Of a DNA stretch of 25,049 nt, positions 8,465 through 16,807 are shown in pieces (the first letter of the stretch is position 1; each line of letters opens with the position of its first letter). The notes under the pieces are model-generated. The model did no database searches. It had not been told where the DNA came from and worked only from the letters and a program-made list of their open reading frames with translations. This DNA is from Candidatus Forterrea sp. (GTDB lineage: Archaea > Iainarchaeota > Iainarchaeia > Iainarchaeales > JAAZKV01): NCBI GenBank assembly GCA_020717885.1, contig DYDN01000002.1, positions 1 to 25,049 on the forward strand. The letters run 5' to 3'. Made by a program: the position numbers and the translations under genes.

Positions 8465-8689
8465 ATGGCAGAAAAGTTTGCAGGATTATTAAAGATGAGT
8501 GATGCTGAACTCAATGCAAAAGCAATTGAACTAAAGCAGGAGCTTGCAAAAGAAAGAGCGGTAATCGCATCCGGCACAAGAAGCGAAAAACCCGGGAAAA
8601 TAAGAAAACTCCGAAGAGACATAGCAAGAATACTTACTGCGCTTGGCGCAAAAAAGAATAGCGTGAAAAAGAAGGAGGCAATGAAATAA
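8465..8689 (+). CDS. rpl29: Ribosomal protein uL29
   Basis: uL29 is a small helical-hairpin protein beside uL23 at the tunnel exit. The 74-residue product begins MAEKFAGLLKMSDAELNAK and contains ELKQELAKERAVIASGTRSEKPGKIRKLRRDIARI in outline, matching the two-helix pattern with the basic RKLRRDIARI end. The start is at 8465; an in-frame ATG at 8456 (ATGATTGTTATG) lies in the leader. It ends at TAA directly before the aIF1 ATG, so the two are surely co-translated. Confidence 0.94.
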   Translation: MAEKFAGLLKMSDAELNAKAIELKQELAKERAVIASGTRSEKPGKIRKLRRDIARILTALGAKKNSVKKKEAMK

Positions 8690-8992
8690 ATGCAAGAAAT
8701 TGACAAAATCAGCGGACTGCCAAAGGACCTGTTTGACATTAGCAATATTGCTAAAGAACAGCAAAAAATTAAGGTTGATGTAATTAGGAGAAAATTCTCC
8801 AAATTCGTTACTTTGGTGAGCGGAATATCTGATAAAGACACGCTAAAAGAAATGGGAAAAGAAATGAAACAAAAATTTGCTTGCGGAGGAACAATAAGAG
8901 AGAATCAAATTGAATTGCAAGGAAAACACAGAGAAAGAGCGGTTGATTTTTTGATAGAGAAGGGGTATAAGAGAGAATTGATTGATGCATAA
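8690..8992 (+). CDS. Translation initiation factor aIF1 (SUI1)
   Basis: aIF1 promotes accurate start-codon selection on the small subunit. The 100-residue product has the SUI1 order: LPKDLFDI near the N-terminus, VDVIRRKFSKFVTLVSGI, then KEMGKEMKQKFACGGTI with the conserved CGGT, and an ending GKHRERAVDFLIEKGY. It starts immediately after the uL29 stop codon, with AGGAGG 11 nt upstream inside uL29. Its position between uL29 and Rpp29 is the usual archaeal order. Confidence 0.95.
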   Translation: MQEIDKISGLPKDLFDISNIAKEQQKIKVDVIRRKFSKFVTLVSGISDKDTLKEMGKEMKQKFACGGTIRENQIELQGKHRERAVDFLIEKGYKRELIDA

Positions 8993-9026
8993 CTGAGTGA
9001 TGATATTTATTGAAGTGAGAAAGGAG

Positions 9027-9317
9027 ATGATTAAGGGAAAAAACTATGAAGTCACTGCGAAAAACGTTTTAGGCCACGAAATTATTGGCTTAAAAGTTAA
9101 AGTAGTGAAAAGCACTGACGAGAAAAGAGTTGGAAGTGCTGGAGTAATAGTTGATGAAACCAAAAACACAATTGTAATTTTTAAGGGAAAGGAAAAAACA
9201 ACCCTTCCAAAAAACGAGTGTGAATTTGAGTTTGACCTTGAGAACGAGAAAGTTTTAGTTAATGGAAAGGAAATGATGAAACGACCAGAAGAGCGAGCAA
9301 AGGAATGGAAATGTTGA
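9027..9317 (+). CDS. rnp1: RNase P protein component 1 (Rpp29/Pop4)
   Basis: Rpp29 is a protein subunit of archaeal RNase P, which removes tRNA 5' leaders. The 96-residue product has the Sm-like barrel pattern: NVLGHEIIGLKVKVV, GSAGVIVDETKNTIVI and an end like MKRPEERAKEWK. The start is uncertain. ATG 9027 has GTGAG at 9015 and gives a normal length, while the frame stays open upstream to 8997 (GTG) and 9000 (ATG) with no good ribosome-binding site. Its place between aIF1 and uS17 is typical for Archaea. Confidence 0.9.
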   Translation: MIKGKNYEVTAKNVLGHEIIGLKVKVVKSTDEKRVGSAGVIVDETKNTIVIFKGKEKTTLPKNECEFEFDLENEKVLVNGKEMMKRPEERAKEWKC

Positions 9318-9346
9318 ATTTGATTTGAGATTGAATGGGGATTTTT

Positions 9347-9688
9347 ATGGTTGAAAAGAAAGCAAAAGTTGACAAGAAGCAAAGAAGAGATGAAGCTGTT
9401 ATTATAAGAGAAGTAAGGGCTGAAGAAGTTTATCCAATACGCGGAAACATATTTGAAGGAAAAGTAACAAGCGCAAAAGCAAACAAAACAGTTACAGTTG
9501 AAAGAGAATTAGTACAGTATATTCCAAAGTACGAGAGATACAAAAAAATCAGATCAAGGATAAAAGCACACAATCCAGTAAGCATAAATGCAAAAGAAGG
9601 GGACTGGGTAAAGATCGGGGAGACAAGAAGAATCTCAAAAACAAAATCATTTATTGTTATGGAAGTATTGAAAGGAAAAACACAGTAA
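9347..9688 (+). CDS. rps17: Ribosomal protein uS17
   Basis: uS17 is a primary 16S rRNA-binding protein of OB-fold type. The 113 residues include the archaeal signature GNIFEGKVTSAKANKTVTVE, then PKYERYKKIRSRIKAHNP and EGDWVKIGETRRISKTKSF. The start ATG at 9347 follows GGGGATTTTT; an in-frame ATG at 9335 lies within that leader and is less likely. The N-terminal 25 residues are charged and poorly conserved. Confidence 0.96.
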   Translation: MVEKKAKVDKKQRRDEAVIIREVRAEEVYPIRGNIFEGKVTSAKANKTVTVERELVQYIPKYERYKKIRSRIKAHNPVSINAKEGDWVKIGETRRISKTKSFIVMEVLKGKTQ

Positions 9689-9743
9689 ATGGAATGATTT
9701 GAATAAAGGAAAAAAATTTGGAGAAATTATTTTTGGTGAGAAA

Positions 9744-10142
9744 ATGAAAGCAATGAGCATCCCAAACAACCACGCACTAACGCTGCACAGCAGAATACTC
9801 TGCGCGGACAATAGCGGAGCAAAAGAAGTTGATATTATATCTGTATTTGGATACAAAAGCAGGAAGAAACAGTACCCAAGCGCAGGAATTGGATGCCTGG
9901 TAAATGTTGTAGTAAAGAAAGGAAAGCCTGAAATGAGAGGCAAAATTGAAAGAGCAGTTATAATTAGAACTAGACAAGAATACCGGAGACCAAGCGGAAT
10001 AAGAGTTAAATTTGATGATAATGCGGTAGTTTTAGTTGATGAAGAGGGATTACCAAAAGCATCAGAAATTAAGGGATGCGTAGCAAAAGAAGTGGGCGAA
10101 AGATTCCCAAAAATTATTGGACTAGCGCCAGTGGTTGTTTAA
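9744..10142 (+). CDS. rpl14: Ribosomal protein uL14
   Basis: uL14 binds 23S rRNA at the subunit interface. The 132-residue product has LHSRILCADNSGAKEVDIISV near its start, CLVNVVVKKGKPEMR, VIIRTRQEYRRPSGIRVKF and the end GLAPVVV, all typical of archaeal/eukaryal uL14. The start at 9744 is chosen because GGTGAGAAA precedes it. The frame reaches back to a TTG at 9699, but that would add a non-conserved leader. Confidence 0.96.
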   Translation: MKAMSIPNNHALTLHSRILCADNSGAKEVDIISVFGYKSRKKQYPSAGIGCLVNVVVKKGKPEMRGKIERAVIIRTRQEYRRPSGIRVKFDDNAVVLVDEEGLPKASEIKGCVAKEVGERFPKIIGLAPVVV

Positions 10143-10203
10143 ATTTAGATTTATTTAGAATGGAGAAATGAAAAAAGGATAAAATTTATTATTGGTGAAT
10201 ATG

Positions 10204-10575
10204 ATGAGCAAGAAACCAAGCGTATCAAGAAAGGCGATGTACAATATGCCAAAGCACACTGCATCAAAGCAGGTAGCTTCACACTTGAGCGAAAAACTCG
10301 CAAAAGAGTTTGGGGCAAGATCACTTACACTTAGAAAAGGAGACACAGTAAAAATTATGAGAGGGGCATTTGCATCAAAAGAAGGAAAAGTTTCCTCTGT
10401 TGATAGAAAAACAAGAAAAATATTTGTTGAAAAAGTGGTCCTTAAGAAAAGTAATGGAGAAGAAAGACAGGTTCCAATTGATGCTTCGAATGTGATGATA
10501 ACTGATGTTGATAGAACTGACAGAAAAAGAGTTCCTAAAAAAGGTAAAACAGCCGTTAAGGAAGTGAAAAAATGA
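10204..10575 (+). CDS. rpl24: Ribosomal protein uL24
   Basis: uL24 helps begin large-subunit assembly. The 123-residue product has the KOW core LRKGDTVKIMRGAFASKEGKV, and further VPIDASNVMITDVDRTDRKR, as in archaeal uL24 (eukaryal L26). The N-terminus KKPSVSRKAMYNMPKHTASKQ is conserved in Archaea. Two adjacent ATGs (10201 and 10204) follow GGTGA at 10194; the second has the better spacing. The stop TGA overlaps the eS4 ATG (ATGA). Confidence 0.95.
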   Translation: MSKKPSVSRKAMYNMPKHTASKQVASHLSEKLAKEFGARSLTLRKGDTVKIMRGAFASKEGKVSSVDRKTRKIFVEKVVLKKSNGEERQVPIDASNVMITDVDRTDRKRVPKKGKTAVKEVKK

Positions 10576-11282
10576 GCAGGAAAGGAGAAAACAAGAAGGC
10601 TAAGGCAATAAGCATGCCAAGAGCAGTACACATAAATAGAAAAGGAAACTTCTGGGCAGTAAAGACAAAAGCTGGGCCGCACAACAAAGAAACCTCAGTT
10701 TCCTTAGGATTAGTTTTAAGAGATTACGCAAATATTGCGGCAGTGATGAAGGAAGCAAAGCATATCCTTAACCACGGCGAAGTAAAGGTAAACGGCGTGG
10801 TAAGAAGAGACCACCAGTTTCCTGTCGGGTTATTTGATACAATTACAATTGAGAAACAAAAGTTGTTTTACAGAATATTACTTGATGACAAAGGAAGAAT
10901 TGTATTGAAACAAAATGAAAAAGATGCAAAAGAAAAAGTAAGCAAGATTGTGAAAAAAGTAATGACTTCAAAAGGAATACAAATAACTACAAATGACGGA
11001 AGAACATTTATTGGAGTAAAGGCAAATGTTGGGGACTCGGTAAAAATCGCCCTTCCAGAAGGAAAGGCTGGAGAAGTACTTGAATTCAAAGATAGTGCAC
11101 TTGCTTACATCACAAAAGGAGCACACTGCTCAGAACTTGCCACAGTAAAACAAATAGTTGCAGCTTCCGCAAAGAAAGAAAAACTTGTGAAACTTGTGTC
11201 AGGCAAAGTTGAATTTGAAACAATAGCAGGTAATGTTTTCATAATGGGAAAAGGAAAATCCGTAATGGCGGATGTTGAATAA
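10572..11282 (+). CDS. rps4e: Ribosomal protein eS4
   Basis: eS4 is a small-subunit protein found in Archaea and eukaryotes only. The 236 residues carry the S4-like/KOW arrangement: WAVKTKAGPHNKETSVSLGL, VMKEAKHILNHGEVKVNGVV with RRDHQFPVGLFD, and a C-terminal part ending NVFIMGKGKSVMADV. The ATG overlaps the uL24 stop codon by 4 nt, so the pair is translationally coupled. GTGA lies a few bases upstream in uL24. Confidence 0.96.
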   Translation: MSRKGENKKAKAISMPRAVHINRKGNFWAVKTKAGPHNKETSVSLGLVLRDYANIAAVMKEAKHILNHGEVKVNGVVRRDHQFPVGLFDTITIEKQKLFYRILLDDKGRIVLKQNEKDAKEKVSKIVKKVMTSKGIQITTNDGRTFIGVKANVGDSVKIALPEGKAGEVLEFKDSALAYITKGAHCSELATVKQIVAASAKKEKLVKLVSGKVEFETIAGNVFIMGKGKSVMADVE

Positions 11283-11296
11283 TTGGGATGAGATTT

Positions 11297-11791
11297 ATGC
11301 AGAATGTAGTACTAGACAAAGTTGTTGTGAACATGGGTGTTGGTGCCGACCAGGATGAACTGAAGAAAGCACAGCAAATAATCCAACTCATAACAGGAAA
11401 AAAACCATGCCCAACTTCAACTGAGGCAAAAATACCTGATTGGGGGCTAAGACCTGGAATTCAGATTGGACTTAAAGCAACTCTAAGGGGAGAAGAAGCA
11501 ATAACATTTTTGAAAAAAGCATTCGCAGCAAAAAATAATAAAATGGCTGAGAAGAGTTTTGATAAAACAGGGAATTTTGGTTTTGGTGTAAGAGAATATA
11601 TTGATTTGCCGGACGCAAAGTATGATCCAAAACTTGGAATAAAAGGATTTGATGTTTTAGTTTCACTAAAGAAAAGAGGATACAGAGTGAAGTTAAGAAA
11701 AATAAATAAAACAAGAGTGGGGCACAAACAGAGAGTGACAAAAGAAGATGCTGCTGAGTTTGTGAAAAGTCTTGGAGTAGTAATTGAATAA
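11297..11791 (+). CDS. rpl5: Ribosomal protein uL5
   Basis: uL5 sits in the central protuberance, binds 5S rRNA and contacts tRNA. The 164-residue product has VVLDKVVVNMGVGADQDEL, ITGKKPCPTSTEAKIPDWGLRPG split over residues 35-57, FGVREYIDLPDAKYDP and GVRGYRVK-like sequence near the end. The start is set at 11297 in GATGAGATTTATG; the ATG at 11288 is part of the leader pattern seen before other genes. Confidence 0.96.
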   Translation: MQNVVLDKVVVNMGVGADQDELKKAQQIIQLITGKKPCPTSTEAKIPDWGLRPGIQIGLKATLRGEEAITFLKKAFAAKNNKMAEKSFDKTGNFGFGVREYIDLPDAKYDPKLGIKGFDVLVSLKKRGYRVKLRKINKTRVGHKQRVTKEDAAEFVKSLGVVIE

Positions 11792-11843
11792 AGTTTTTTT
11801 TGGTGAATTTTGGGAAAGAATTATTTTTAAGAGGCAAGAGAAT

Positions 11844-12029
11844 ATGAGTGACGCAATTATTGTAAAAAAGCAGGAGTCAAAAAATGACAAAATGAAAAAG
11901 AGAACGCCTGGCGTTAGAGAGTGCAAGGTTTGCGGCACAAGAAAAGGAATGATGCAGAAGTACCACATAGGAATATGCAGGCGCTGCTTCAAAGAGAGAG
12001 CAACAGATCTCGGATGGGAGAAATACTAA
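11844..12029 (+). CDS. rps14: Ribosomal protein uS14 (zinc-binding type)
   Basis: uS14 is a small-subunit head protein. The conserved part ECKVCGTRKGMMQKYHI and ICRRCFKERATDLGW shows the CxxC...CxxC zinc ribbon in full. The 61-residue form from ATG 11844 has a short charged N-terminus (MSDAIIVKKQESKNDK). The frame is open back to a TTG at 11784, which overlaps the end of uL5 and lacks a ribosome-binding site. An internal ATG at 11892 is also possible. GAGGCAAGAG precedes 11844. uS8 follows after GGTGA. Confidence 0.9.
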   Translation: MSDAIIVKKQESKNDKMKKRTPGVRECKVCGTRKGMMQKYHIGICRRCFKERATDLGWEKY

Positions 12030-12039
12030 GGTGAATTAA

Positions 12040-12432
12040 ATGGCGCAAAACGACCCAATAGTTGATGCATTAACAAAAATACGAAACGCCGAGTTGGCTT
12101 CAAAGGCAGAATGCACAATAAAGCCTGCCTCAAACTTCCTTAGCGAAGTACTTGAGATAGCAAAAGTGAATGGATATATTGAAGATTATAAGAAAAGCGA
12201 AGAAAATGGCGCACTTTCGCTTGAAGTTAAACTAAATGGCAGAATGAATCAGTGCAAGGCAATAAAGCCAAGATACGCTGTGAAGAAAACTGAGTTTGAA
12301 AAATACGAAAAGAGATACTTGCCAGCTAGGGACGTGGGATTAATTGTTGTTTCAACTCCAAAGGGGCTAATGACTCACTCGGAAGCAAAAACTAAGGGGC
12401 TTGGAGGAAGGCTCATAGCATTCATGTATTAA
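12040..12432 (+). CDS. rps8: Ribosomal protein uS8
   Basis: uS8 is a primary 16S rRNA-binding protein. The 130-residue product begins MAQNDPIVDALTKIRNAELA and ends STPKGLMTHSEAKTKGLGGRLIAFMY, the standard archaeal uS8 start and end. The ATG has GGTGA 7 nt upstream, just after the uS14 stop. Confidence 0.96.
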   Translation: MAQNDPIVDALTKIRNAELASKAECTIKPASNFLSEVLEIAKVNGYIEDYKKSEENGALSLEVKLNGRMNQCKAIKPRYAVKKTEFEKYEKRYLPARDVGLIVVSTPKGLMTHSEAKTKGLGGRLIAFMY

Positions 12433-12466
12433 TGAATTAAAATTGTGAATTTTATTTGTGATTTTT

Positions 12467-13048
12467 ATGGCAGAAGTATTAGCAAAAACAATAAAGCTAC
12501 CAAGCGAATTACACGCTACGCTTGCTGGCGATACGCTTACACTCAAAGGACCAAAAGGAGCACTTACAAGGCAATTCAAATCATACAGAATAAAACTTTC
12601 ACTTGAAGGAAACAAAATAATTGTTGAAGGAACACCAAAGAACAAGCAGACGGATGTTCTAGTTGAAACAATTACTTCACACATAGAGAATATGGCAGAA
12701 GGATTAGTTTATGGTTACAAATATAATTTGAAAGTTTTATACTCGCACTTCCCGATGAGCATACAAGTTGAGAAGGATGCCGTGAGCATCAAAAACTTTC
12801 TTGGAGAAAAATTCCCTAGGAAGACAAGAATCATGGGGGCAACAAAAGTTGAAGTTAAGGGCCAGGATATTACAGTTAGTGGAACAGATAAAGAAGCTGT
12901 TGGACAAACAGCATCAAACATGGAAAGAAAAACAAAAGTAAAGAATAAGGATATACGAAGATACCAGGATGGAATTTATATTGTTGAAACAGGAAATATG
13001 GAAGCAAAAAAGACTCCAGCTGTTGAAATATTGAGGGGAAAAGTTTAA
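12467..13048 (+). CDS. rpl6: Ribosomal protein uL6
   Basis: uL6 lies near the GTPase-associated centre and is made of two similar domains. In the 193 residues, domain one holds GDTLTLKGPKGALTRQF. Domain two has FLGEKFPRKTRIMGATKVEV and DITVSGTDKEAVGQTASNM, the latter being the conserved uL6 motif, with IRRYQDGIYIVE near the end. The start is the ATG of GTGATTTTTATG at 12467; the GTG at 12458 is in frame but is better read as the ribosome-binding site. Confidence 0.96.
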   Translation: MAEVLAKTIKLPSELHATLAGDTLTLKGPKGALTRQFKSYRIKLSLEGNKIIVEGTPKNKQTDVLVETITSHIENMAEGLVYGYKYNLKVLYSHFPMSIQVEKDAVSIKNFLGEKFPRKTRIMGATKVEVKGQDITVSGTDKEAVGQTASNMERKTKVKNKDIRRYQDGIYIVETGNMEAKKTPAVEILRGKV

Positions 13049-13087
13049 GGTTATAGATTTAACTAATGAAATTTTTGTGTGATTAAT

Positions 13088-13723
13088 ATGGTTGAAAAAA
13101 TTGTTAAGAAAAAAGAAGCAGTTGCTGCAGAAGAAGTAAAGACTGCGCCTAAAGCCACTACACAGAAGACTGAAAGCAAGGCTACTGAGAAGAAAACTGA
13201 AATTAAAAGCGAAATTAAAACTGAAGCAAAAGTTGAGGCGAAGGATGAGAAGAAAACTGACGCTAAATCTGAAGTGAAGATTGAAACTAAAAAAGAAGTT
13301 GTGAAAAAGAAATTTATTCAGTATGTTAAAAAAGAAAACAAGAAAAAAAGCAAGGAAGCTTATGATAACCAAAAGAAACTTTGGGAAAGAAAACACACTC
13401 CGGTTTTCAGAGGAAGATTCGGTAAAAAGAATATTAGAAGAAAATCCATTGCAAAGTGGGATAAATGGAGAAAACCACACGGAATAGATCTTGATAAGGG
13501 ACTACAGCACGGATTTCGGCCAAAAATTGGATATAGAAGCAAAGCTGAGTTACGCCACATACATCCTTCAGGATATATGGAAGTACTTGTATGCAACGCA
13601 AATGATCTTGCAAAAATTGATACAAAAAGAGAGGCAGTAAGATTCTCAGCAGTGCTTGGAAAGAAGAAAAGAAATGAGTTAATGAAAAAGGCAAACGAAA
13701 AAGGAGTTTGGGTATTAAATTAA
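13088..13723 (+). CDS. rpl32e: Ribosomal protein eL32 with charged N-terminal extension
   Basis: eL32 is an archaeal/eukaryal large-subunit protein. The conserved part lies in the C-terminal ~125 residues: FRGRFGKKNIRRKSIAKWDK, WRKPHGIDLDKG, RPKIGYRSKAELRHIHPSGY and VRFSAVLGKKKRNELM. The first ~75 residues are a Lys/Glu/Thr-rich low-complexity stretch (KTEIKSEIKTEAKVEAK), much like the uS3 tail. The start is the ATG of GTGATTAATATG. The total of 211 residues is long for this family because of the extension. Confidence 0.94.
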   Translation: MVEKIVKKKEAVAAEEVKTAPKATTQKTESKATEKKTEIKSEIKTEAKVEAKDEKKTDAKSEVKIETKKEVVKKKFIQYVKKENKKKSKEAYDNQKKLWERKHTPVFRGRFGKKNIRRKSIAKWDKWRKPHGIDLDKGLQHGFRPKIGYRSKAELRHIHPSGYMEVLVCNANDLAKIDTKREAVRFSAVLGKKKRNELMKKANEKGVWVLN

Positions 13724-13758
13724 TTTTAAGGGAAATGAAGAGTGAAAATGGTGTTATT

Positions 13759-14205
13759 ATGGAAGCTAAAAAAGCAAAAGAACTCGCAAGCAGAATACTA
13801 AAGGTCGGAGAAGGCAGAATATATCTTGACCCCGCTAACTTGTCAAAAGTAAGCGAAGCTATGACAAAAGATGATGTAAGAGGATTAATTGCTGAAAGAA
13901 TCATAAAGAAAAGAGCTTCCGCAGAGCAGAGCATGGGAAGAGCAAGAATACTTAAAGAAAAGAAACAAAAGGGAAGAAGAAGGGGAAAAGGAAAAAGGGC
14001 AGGAACAAAGAAAGTAAGAGGGGAACAAAAGAAGACCTGGATATCGAAAGTAAGGGCGCTTAGAAGAACGTTAAGAGAATTAAAAGCAACAAATCCTGAA
14101 GCTGTAAAAGAAAAAGGATATGGGGATATGTACAAAAAAATAAAGGGAAATTATTTTAAGGGAAAAAAATATTTAGCTGAATATGTAGAGGGGGCGAAGA
14201 AATAA
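13759..14205 (+). CDS. rpl19e: Ribosomal protein eL19
   Basis: eL19 is an elongated helical archaeal/eukaryal protein that bridges the subunits. The 148-residue product has KAKELASRILKVGEGRIYLD, the basic hinge KGRRRGKGKRAGTKK, WISKVRALRRTLREL and the end KIKGNYFKGKKYL, matching the family throughout. The start at 13759 has GGTGTTATT directly upstream. The frame is open to 13708, but that would overlap eL32. Its TAA overlaps the uL18 ATG (TAATG). Confidence 0.95.
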   Translation: MEAKKAKELASRILKVGEGRIYLDPANLSKVSEAMTKDDVRGLIAERIIKKRASAEQSMGRARILKEKKQKGRRRGKGKRAGTKKVRGEQKKTWISKVRALRRTLRELKATNPEAVKEKGYGDMYKKIKGNYFKGKKYLAEYVEGAKK

Positions 14206-14774
14206 TGGCTGCTCGTAAATCAACATTCGATATGCCTTTTAGAAGAAGAAGAGAAGGCAAGACGGATTACAAGAAAAGACTTGCTCTTGTTAAATCAAAG
14301 AAACTAAGACTTGTAGTAAGGAAAAGCAACATGAGAGTAATTGCTCACGCTGTTCGATACGAACCAAAGGGGGACGTAACAGTTGCAACTGCTGACTCGC
14401 GAGAACTTGCAAAATATAAGTTCTACGGAACAAACAACACTCCATCAGCTTACCTAGTTGGATTTTTACTTGGAAAGAGACTTGGAAAAGAGAAATGCGT
14501 ACTTGACATGGGAAGAAAAAGCCCAAGCCATGGTAACGTAATCTTTGCTGCACTAAAAGGGGTAATTGATGCGGGAGTAGAAGTCCCGCACTCAGCTGAA
14601 GCTTTGCCATCAGAAGACAGAATAAGCGGAAAAGTGCTTGATGATTATGCAAAAAAACTTGGGGACAAAGCAAAAACTGTGTTTTCAAATTACATAAAAG
14701 CAGGAATACAGCCTGGAGAAATCCAAAAAGCTTTTGAGAAAGCCAAGGCAGAGATAGCGAAGGTGAAAGAATGA
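14205..14774 (+). CDS. rpl18: Ribosomal protein uL18
   Basis: uL18 binds 5S rRNA in the central protuberance. The 189-residue product has FRRRREGKTDYKKRLALVKS, RLVVRKSNMRVIAHAV, NTPSAYLVGFLLGKR and VIDAGVEVPHSAEALPSEDR, which is the archaeal form. A reduced one-nucleotide overlap with eL19 and an ATGA overlap with uS5 show tight coupling within the operon. GAGGGGGCG upstream serves as ribosome-binding site. Confidence 0.96.
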   Translation: MAARKSTFDMPFRRRREGKTDYKKRLALVKSKKLRLVVRKSNMRVIAHAVRYEPKGDVTVATADSRELAKYKFYGTNNTPSAYLVGFLLGKRLGKEKCVLDMGRKSPSHGNVIFAALKGVIDAGVEVPHSAEALPSEDRISGKVLDDYAKKLGDKAKTVFSNYIKAGIQPGEIQKAFEKAKAEIAKVKE

Positions 14775-15535
14775 ACAGAAGACCTGAAGAGAAAGGGGCT
14801 AAGGGAGCAAAGGGCGGACGACCGAGAAGAAGAGACCGCGCGGAAGAAACTGAAATTGAAAAGATTGAAAGAGAAATCAGCGAACGACAGTCTGTAATAA
14901 ATAATTGGGTTCCTAAAACCGAACTTGGAAAAGCAGTTAAAGCAGGAAAAATTACTTCAATTGATGATGTGCTTGATAAGGGGTTAAGAGTGCTTGAGCC
15001 TGAAATTATTGACACGCTTTTGCAATTATCAGAACAATTAGTTGATGTTGCAAGAACCACAAGAGTAACAAGAGCCGGAAGAAAATATTCTTACCGCGCT
15101 GCAGTACTTGTTGGAAACAAAAACGGGTACATCGGACTTGGGACAGCAAAAGATGCTGACAGATTCCCTGCCATAAATAAAGCAAAAAGAATGGCAAAAT
15201 TAAATTTAGTAAGAGTTTACAGAGGGTCAGGTTCATGGGAAGAGCAGCCTACGGATGATCGCCACTCCGTTCCATTCAAAGTTGAAGGAAAAAGCGGAAG
15301 TGTAAGAGTAGTGTTGATGCCAGCACCAAAAGGAACTGGACTAGCGGTTGGAAAAGGGATAAAGCCAGTAATGATACTATCAGGAATTCAAAACGTTTGG
15401 GGAAGAACAAAAGGAAGATCAACAATTCAATTAAATTTTGTTCAAGCAGCAATTGATGCGCTTGCACAGACAGCAAAAATGAAATCATCAAAGGACATTG
15501 AGAGAAAATTAAGCAAAGAAACAAGGTCAATGTAG
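14771..15535 (+). CDS. rps5: Ribosomal protein uS5
   Basis: uS5 lines the mRNA entry site and affects decoding accuracy. The 254-residue product carries the double-stranded-RNA-like S5 domain: VARTTRVTRAGRKYSYRAAV, GNKNGYIGLGTAKDADR, then a C-terminal domain with VRVVLMPAPKGTGLAVGKG and NVWGRTKGRSTIQLNF. The first ~45 residues are an Arg/Glu-rich extension, so it is longer than many archaeal uS5. The ATG overlaps the uL18 stop (ATGA). Confidence 0.96.
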   Translation: MNRRPEEKGAKGAKGGRPRRRDRAEETEIEKIEREISERQSVINNWVPKTELGKAVKAGKITSIDDVLDKGLRVLEPEIIDTLLQLSEQLVDVARTTRVTRAGRKYSYRAAVLVGNKNGYIGLGTAKDADRFPAINKAKRMAKLNLVRVYRGSGSWEEQPTDDRHSVPFKVEGKSGSVRVVLMPAPKGTGLAVGKGIKPVMILSGIQNVWGRTKGRSTIQLNFVQAAIDALAQTAKMKSSKDIERKLSKETRSM

Positions 15536-15602
15536 TTCTTTTGGAAGAAATGAAAATAAAGAGAATGGCATTTAGGAAAATGAAATTGGTTGAAGTGATA
15601 TT

Positions 15603-16031
15603 ATGTACGCAGCAATAAGAATTCGAGGAACAGTAAACGTAATTCCGAAAATGAAGAAAGCACTTGACATGCTCGGGCTAAAGAGAATCAATAATATGAC
15701 TCTTTGGAAAGAAGATAATCAGGCGCTCATGATGATAACAGAATCAAAGGATTATGTTGCTTTTGGAAAAATTTCAGATGAAGTACTTAAGGAATTAATT
15801 GAAAAAAGAGCAAGACCAATTGTTCCTGGCGCAAAAGTTGATACTAAAAAAGTTTTGGCTGAGCTTGCAAAAGGAAAGACGCCAAAGCAAGCAGGAATAA
15901 AAAATTTGTTCACGCTTAGTCCGCCAAGAGGCGGATTTGAAAGAAAGGGAGTAAAAGTTCCATTTAGCACAGGCGGAGCTTTAGGAAACAGAAGAGAAAA
16001 AATTAATGATTTAATAAAGAAAATGATGTAA
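15603..16031 (+). CDS. rpl30: Ribosomal protein uL30
   Basis: uL30 is a small alpha/beta large-subunit protein. The 142-residue archaeal/eukaryal-length product begins MYAAIRIRGTVNVIPKMKKA and has LDMLGLKRINNMTLWKEDN and the C-terminal FTLSPPRGGFERKGVKVPF, typical of the long archaeal form. The start follows AAGTGATATT. A 67-nt gap separates it from uS5, in which I see no clear promoter. Confidence 0.95.
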   Translation: MYAAIRIRGTVNVIPKMKKALDMLGLKRINNMTLWKEDNQALMMITESKDYVAFGKISDEVLKELIEKRARPIVPGAKVDTKKVLAELAKGKTPKQAGIKNLFTLSPPRGGFERKGVKVPFSTGGALGNRREKINDLIKKMM

Positions 16032-16061
16032 ATTTGTAAGTTGTTTATTGGAAGTGTTTGT

Positions 16062-16574
16062 ATGGGCGATAGAAAAAGAAGGAAAAAAAATAAGTTGCGC
16101 GGACAAAGAACCATGGGCGCAGGAAACTCAAAAAATAGACGCGGAGCCGGAGGAAGGGGCGGTAGAGGAAACGCGGGAGCAAACAAACATAAATTTCATT
16201 CAATCGGAAGATTAAAGCCGAGAAAATTCAGATTAAAATCTGACACAAAAGCGGGAATACACGCTATTCAGCTTGGAAGACTTGATGCAATGCTTGATAT
16301 TCTTGTTGCAAAAGGAAAAGTTGCAAAAGAGGGCGATATGTATATTGTTGATCGAAGAAGCGGGTTCACAAAAATCCTTTCACAGGGAGAAACAAGTCAC
16401 AAAATAGTACTTAGAATTAATGCCGCGACAAAAGCAATTGCAAAAATAACTGCTAAGGGCGGAAAATTTGAGTTCGCAAAGGAAGGCTACGAGGCTGAGG
16501 AATCGGCACTTGGAGGAGAGGATGAAGACCTTGAATTTGAGGAAGTAGAAGGCGAAATCGAAGAGAAAAAATGA
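16062..16574 (+). CDS. rpl15: Ribosomal protein uL15
   Basis: uL15 is a glycine-rich 23S rRNA-binding protein. The 170-residue product shows the basic Gly-rich N-terminus (KKNKLRGQRTMGAGNSKNRR, GAGGRGGRGNAG) and the globular C-terminal part with GRLDAMLDILVAKGKV and ILSQGETSHKIVLRINAATK. The last ~27 residues are strikingly acidic (EDEDLEFEEVEGEIEEKK), an addition beyond the usual end. The start at 16062 (MGDRKRRKK) follows GGAAGTGTTTGT; the upstream TTG at 16041 is unlikely. It is the last ribosomal gene before the secY gap. Confidence 0.94.
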   Translation: MGDRKRRKKNKLRGQRTMGAGNSKNRRGAGGRGGRGNAGANKHKFHSIGRLKPRKFRLKSDTKAGIHAIQLGRLDAMLDILVAKGKVAKEGDMYIVDRRSGFTKILSQGETSHKIVLRINAATKAIAKITAKGGKFEFAKEGYEAEESALGGEDEDLEFEEVEGEIEEKK

Positions 16575-16807
16575 TTACTGCCTTTTTGGCATGAATTTGT
16601 TAAAGCTTTGTGAGGGAGCTTGAGTGCGAAGAGAGTGTTTGATTAGAAGAAAATGTGAAAAAAATGCAAACAAAAGCAATAAAAACACATAAAAACACCG
16701 TTCATTGAAAATATGTGAAAAGATTTTGGAAAAAAATACAAAATGCTTTTATAATGTTTAAAAAAATTTGGATATTTGAAGATTTTAGAAAAATTGGGTG
16801 AATTTGC
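16575..16807 (+). promoter_or_regulatory. uL15-secY intergenic region with candidate promoter
   Basis: This 233-nt A-rich gap holds no gene that I can support. TTTTATAA at 16747-16754 is a good TATA candidate, predicting a start near 16777 and a short leader ending in GGGTGA (16796-16801). Two small stems (TGCC-TTTTT-GGCA just after uL15, and AAGCT...AGCTT around 16601-16620) may mark the end of the upstream transcript. secY may therefore be separately transcribed. Confidence 0.45.

Noticed and set aside
13434..14135. Large minus-strand open frame (233 residues) opposite eL32/eL19
   Set aside because: It is a shadow of A-rich coding sequence, Phe/Leu/Ser-rich with no domain, and the plus-strand genes there are certain.
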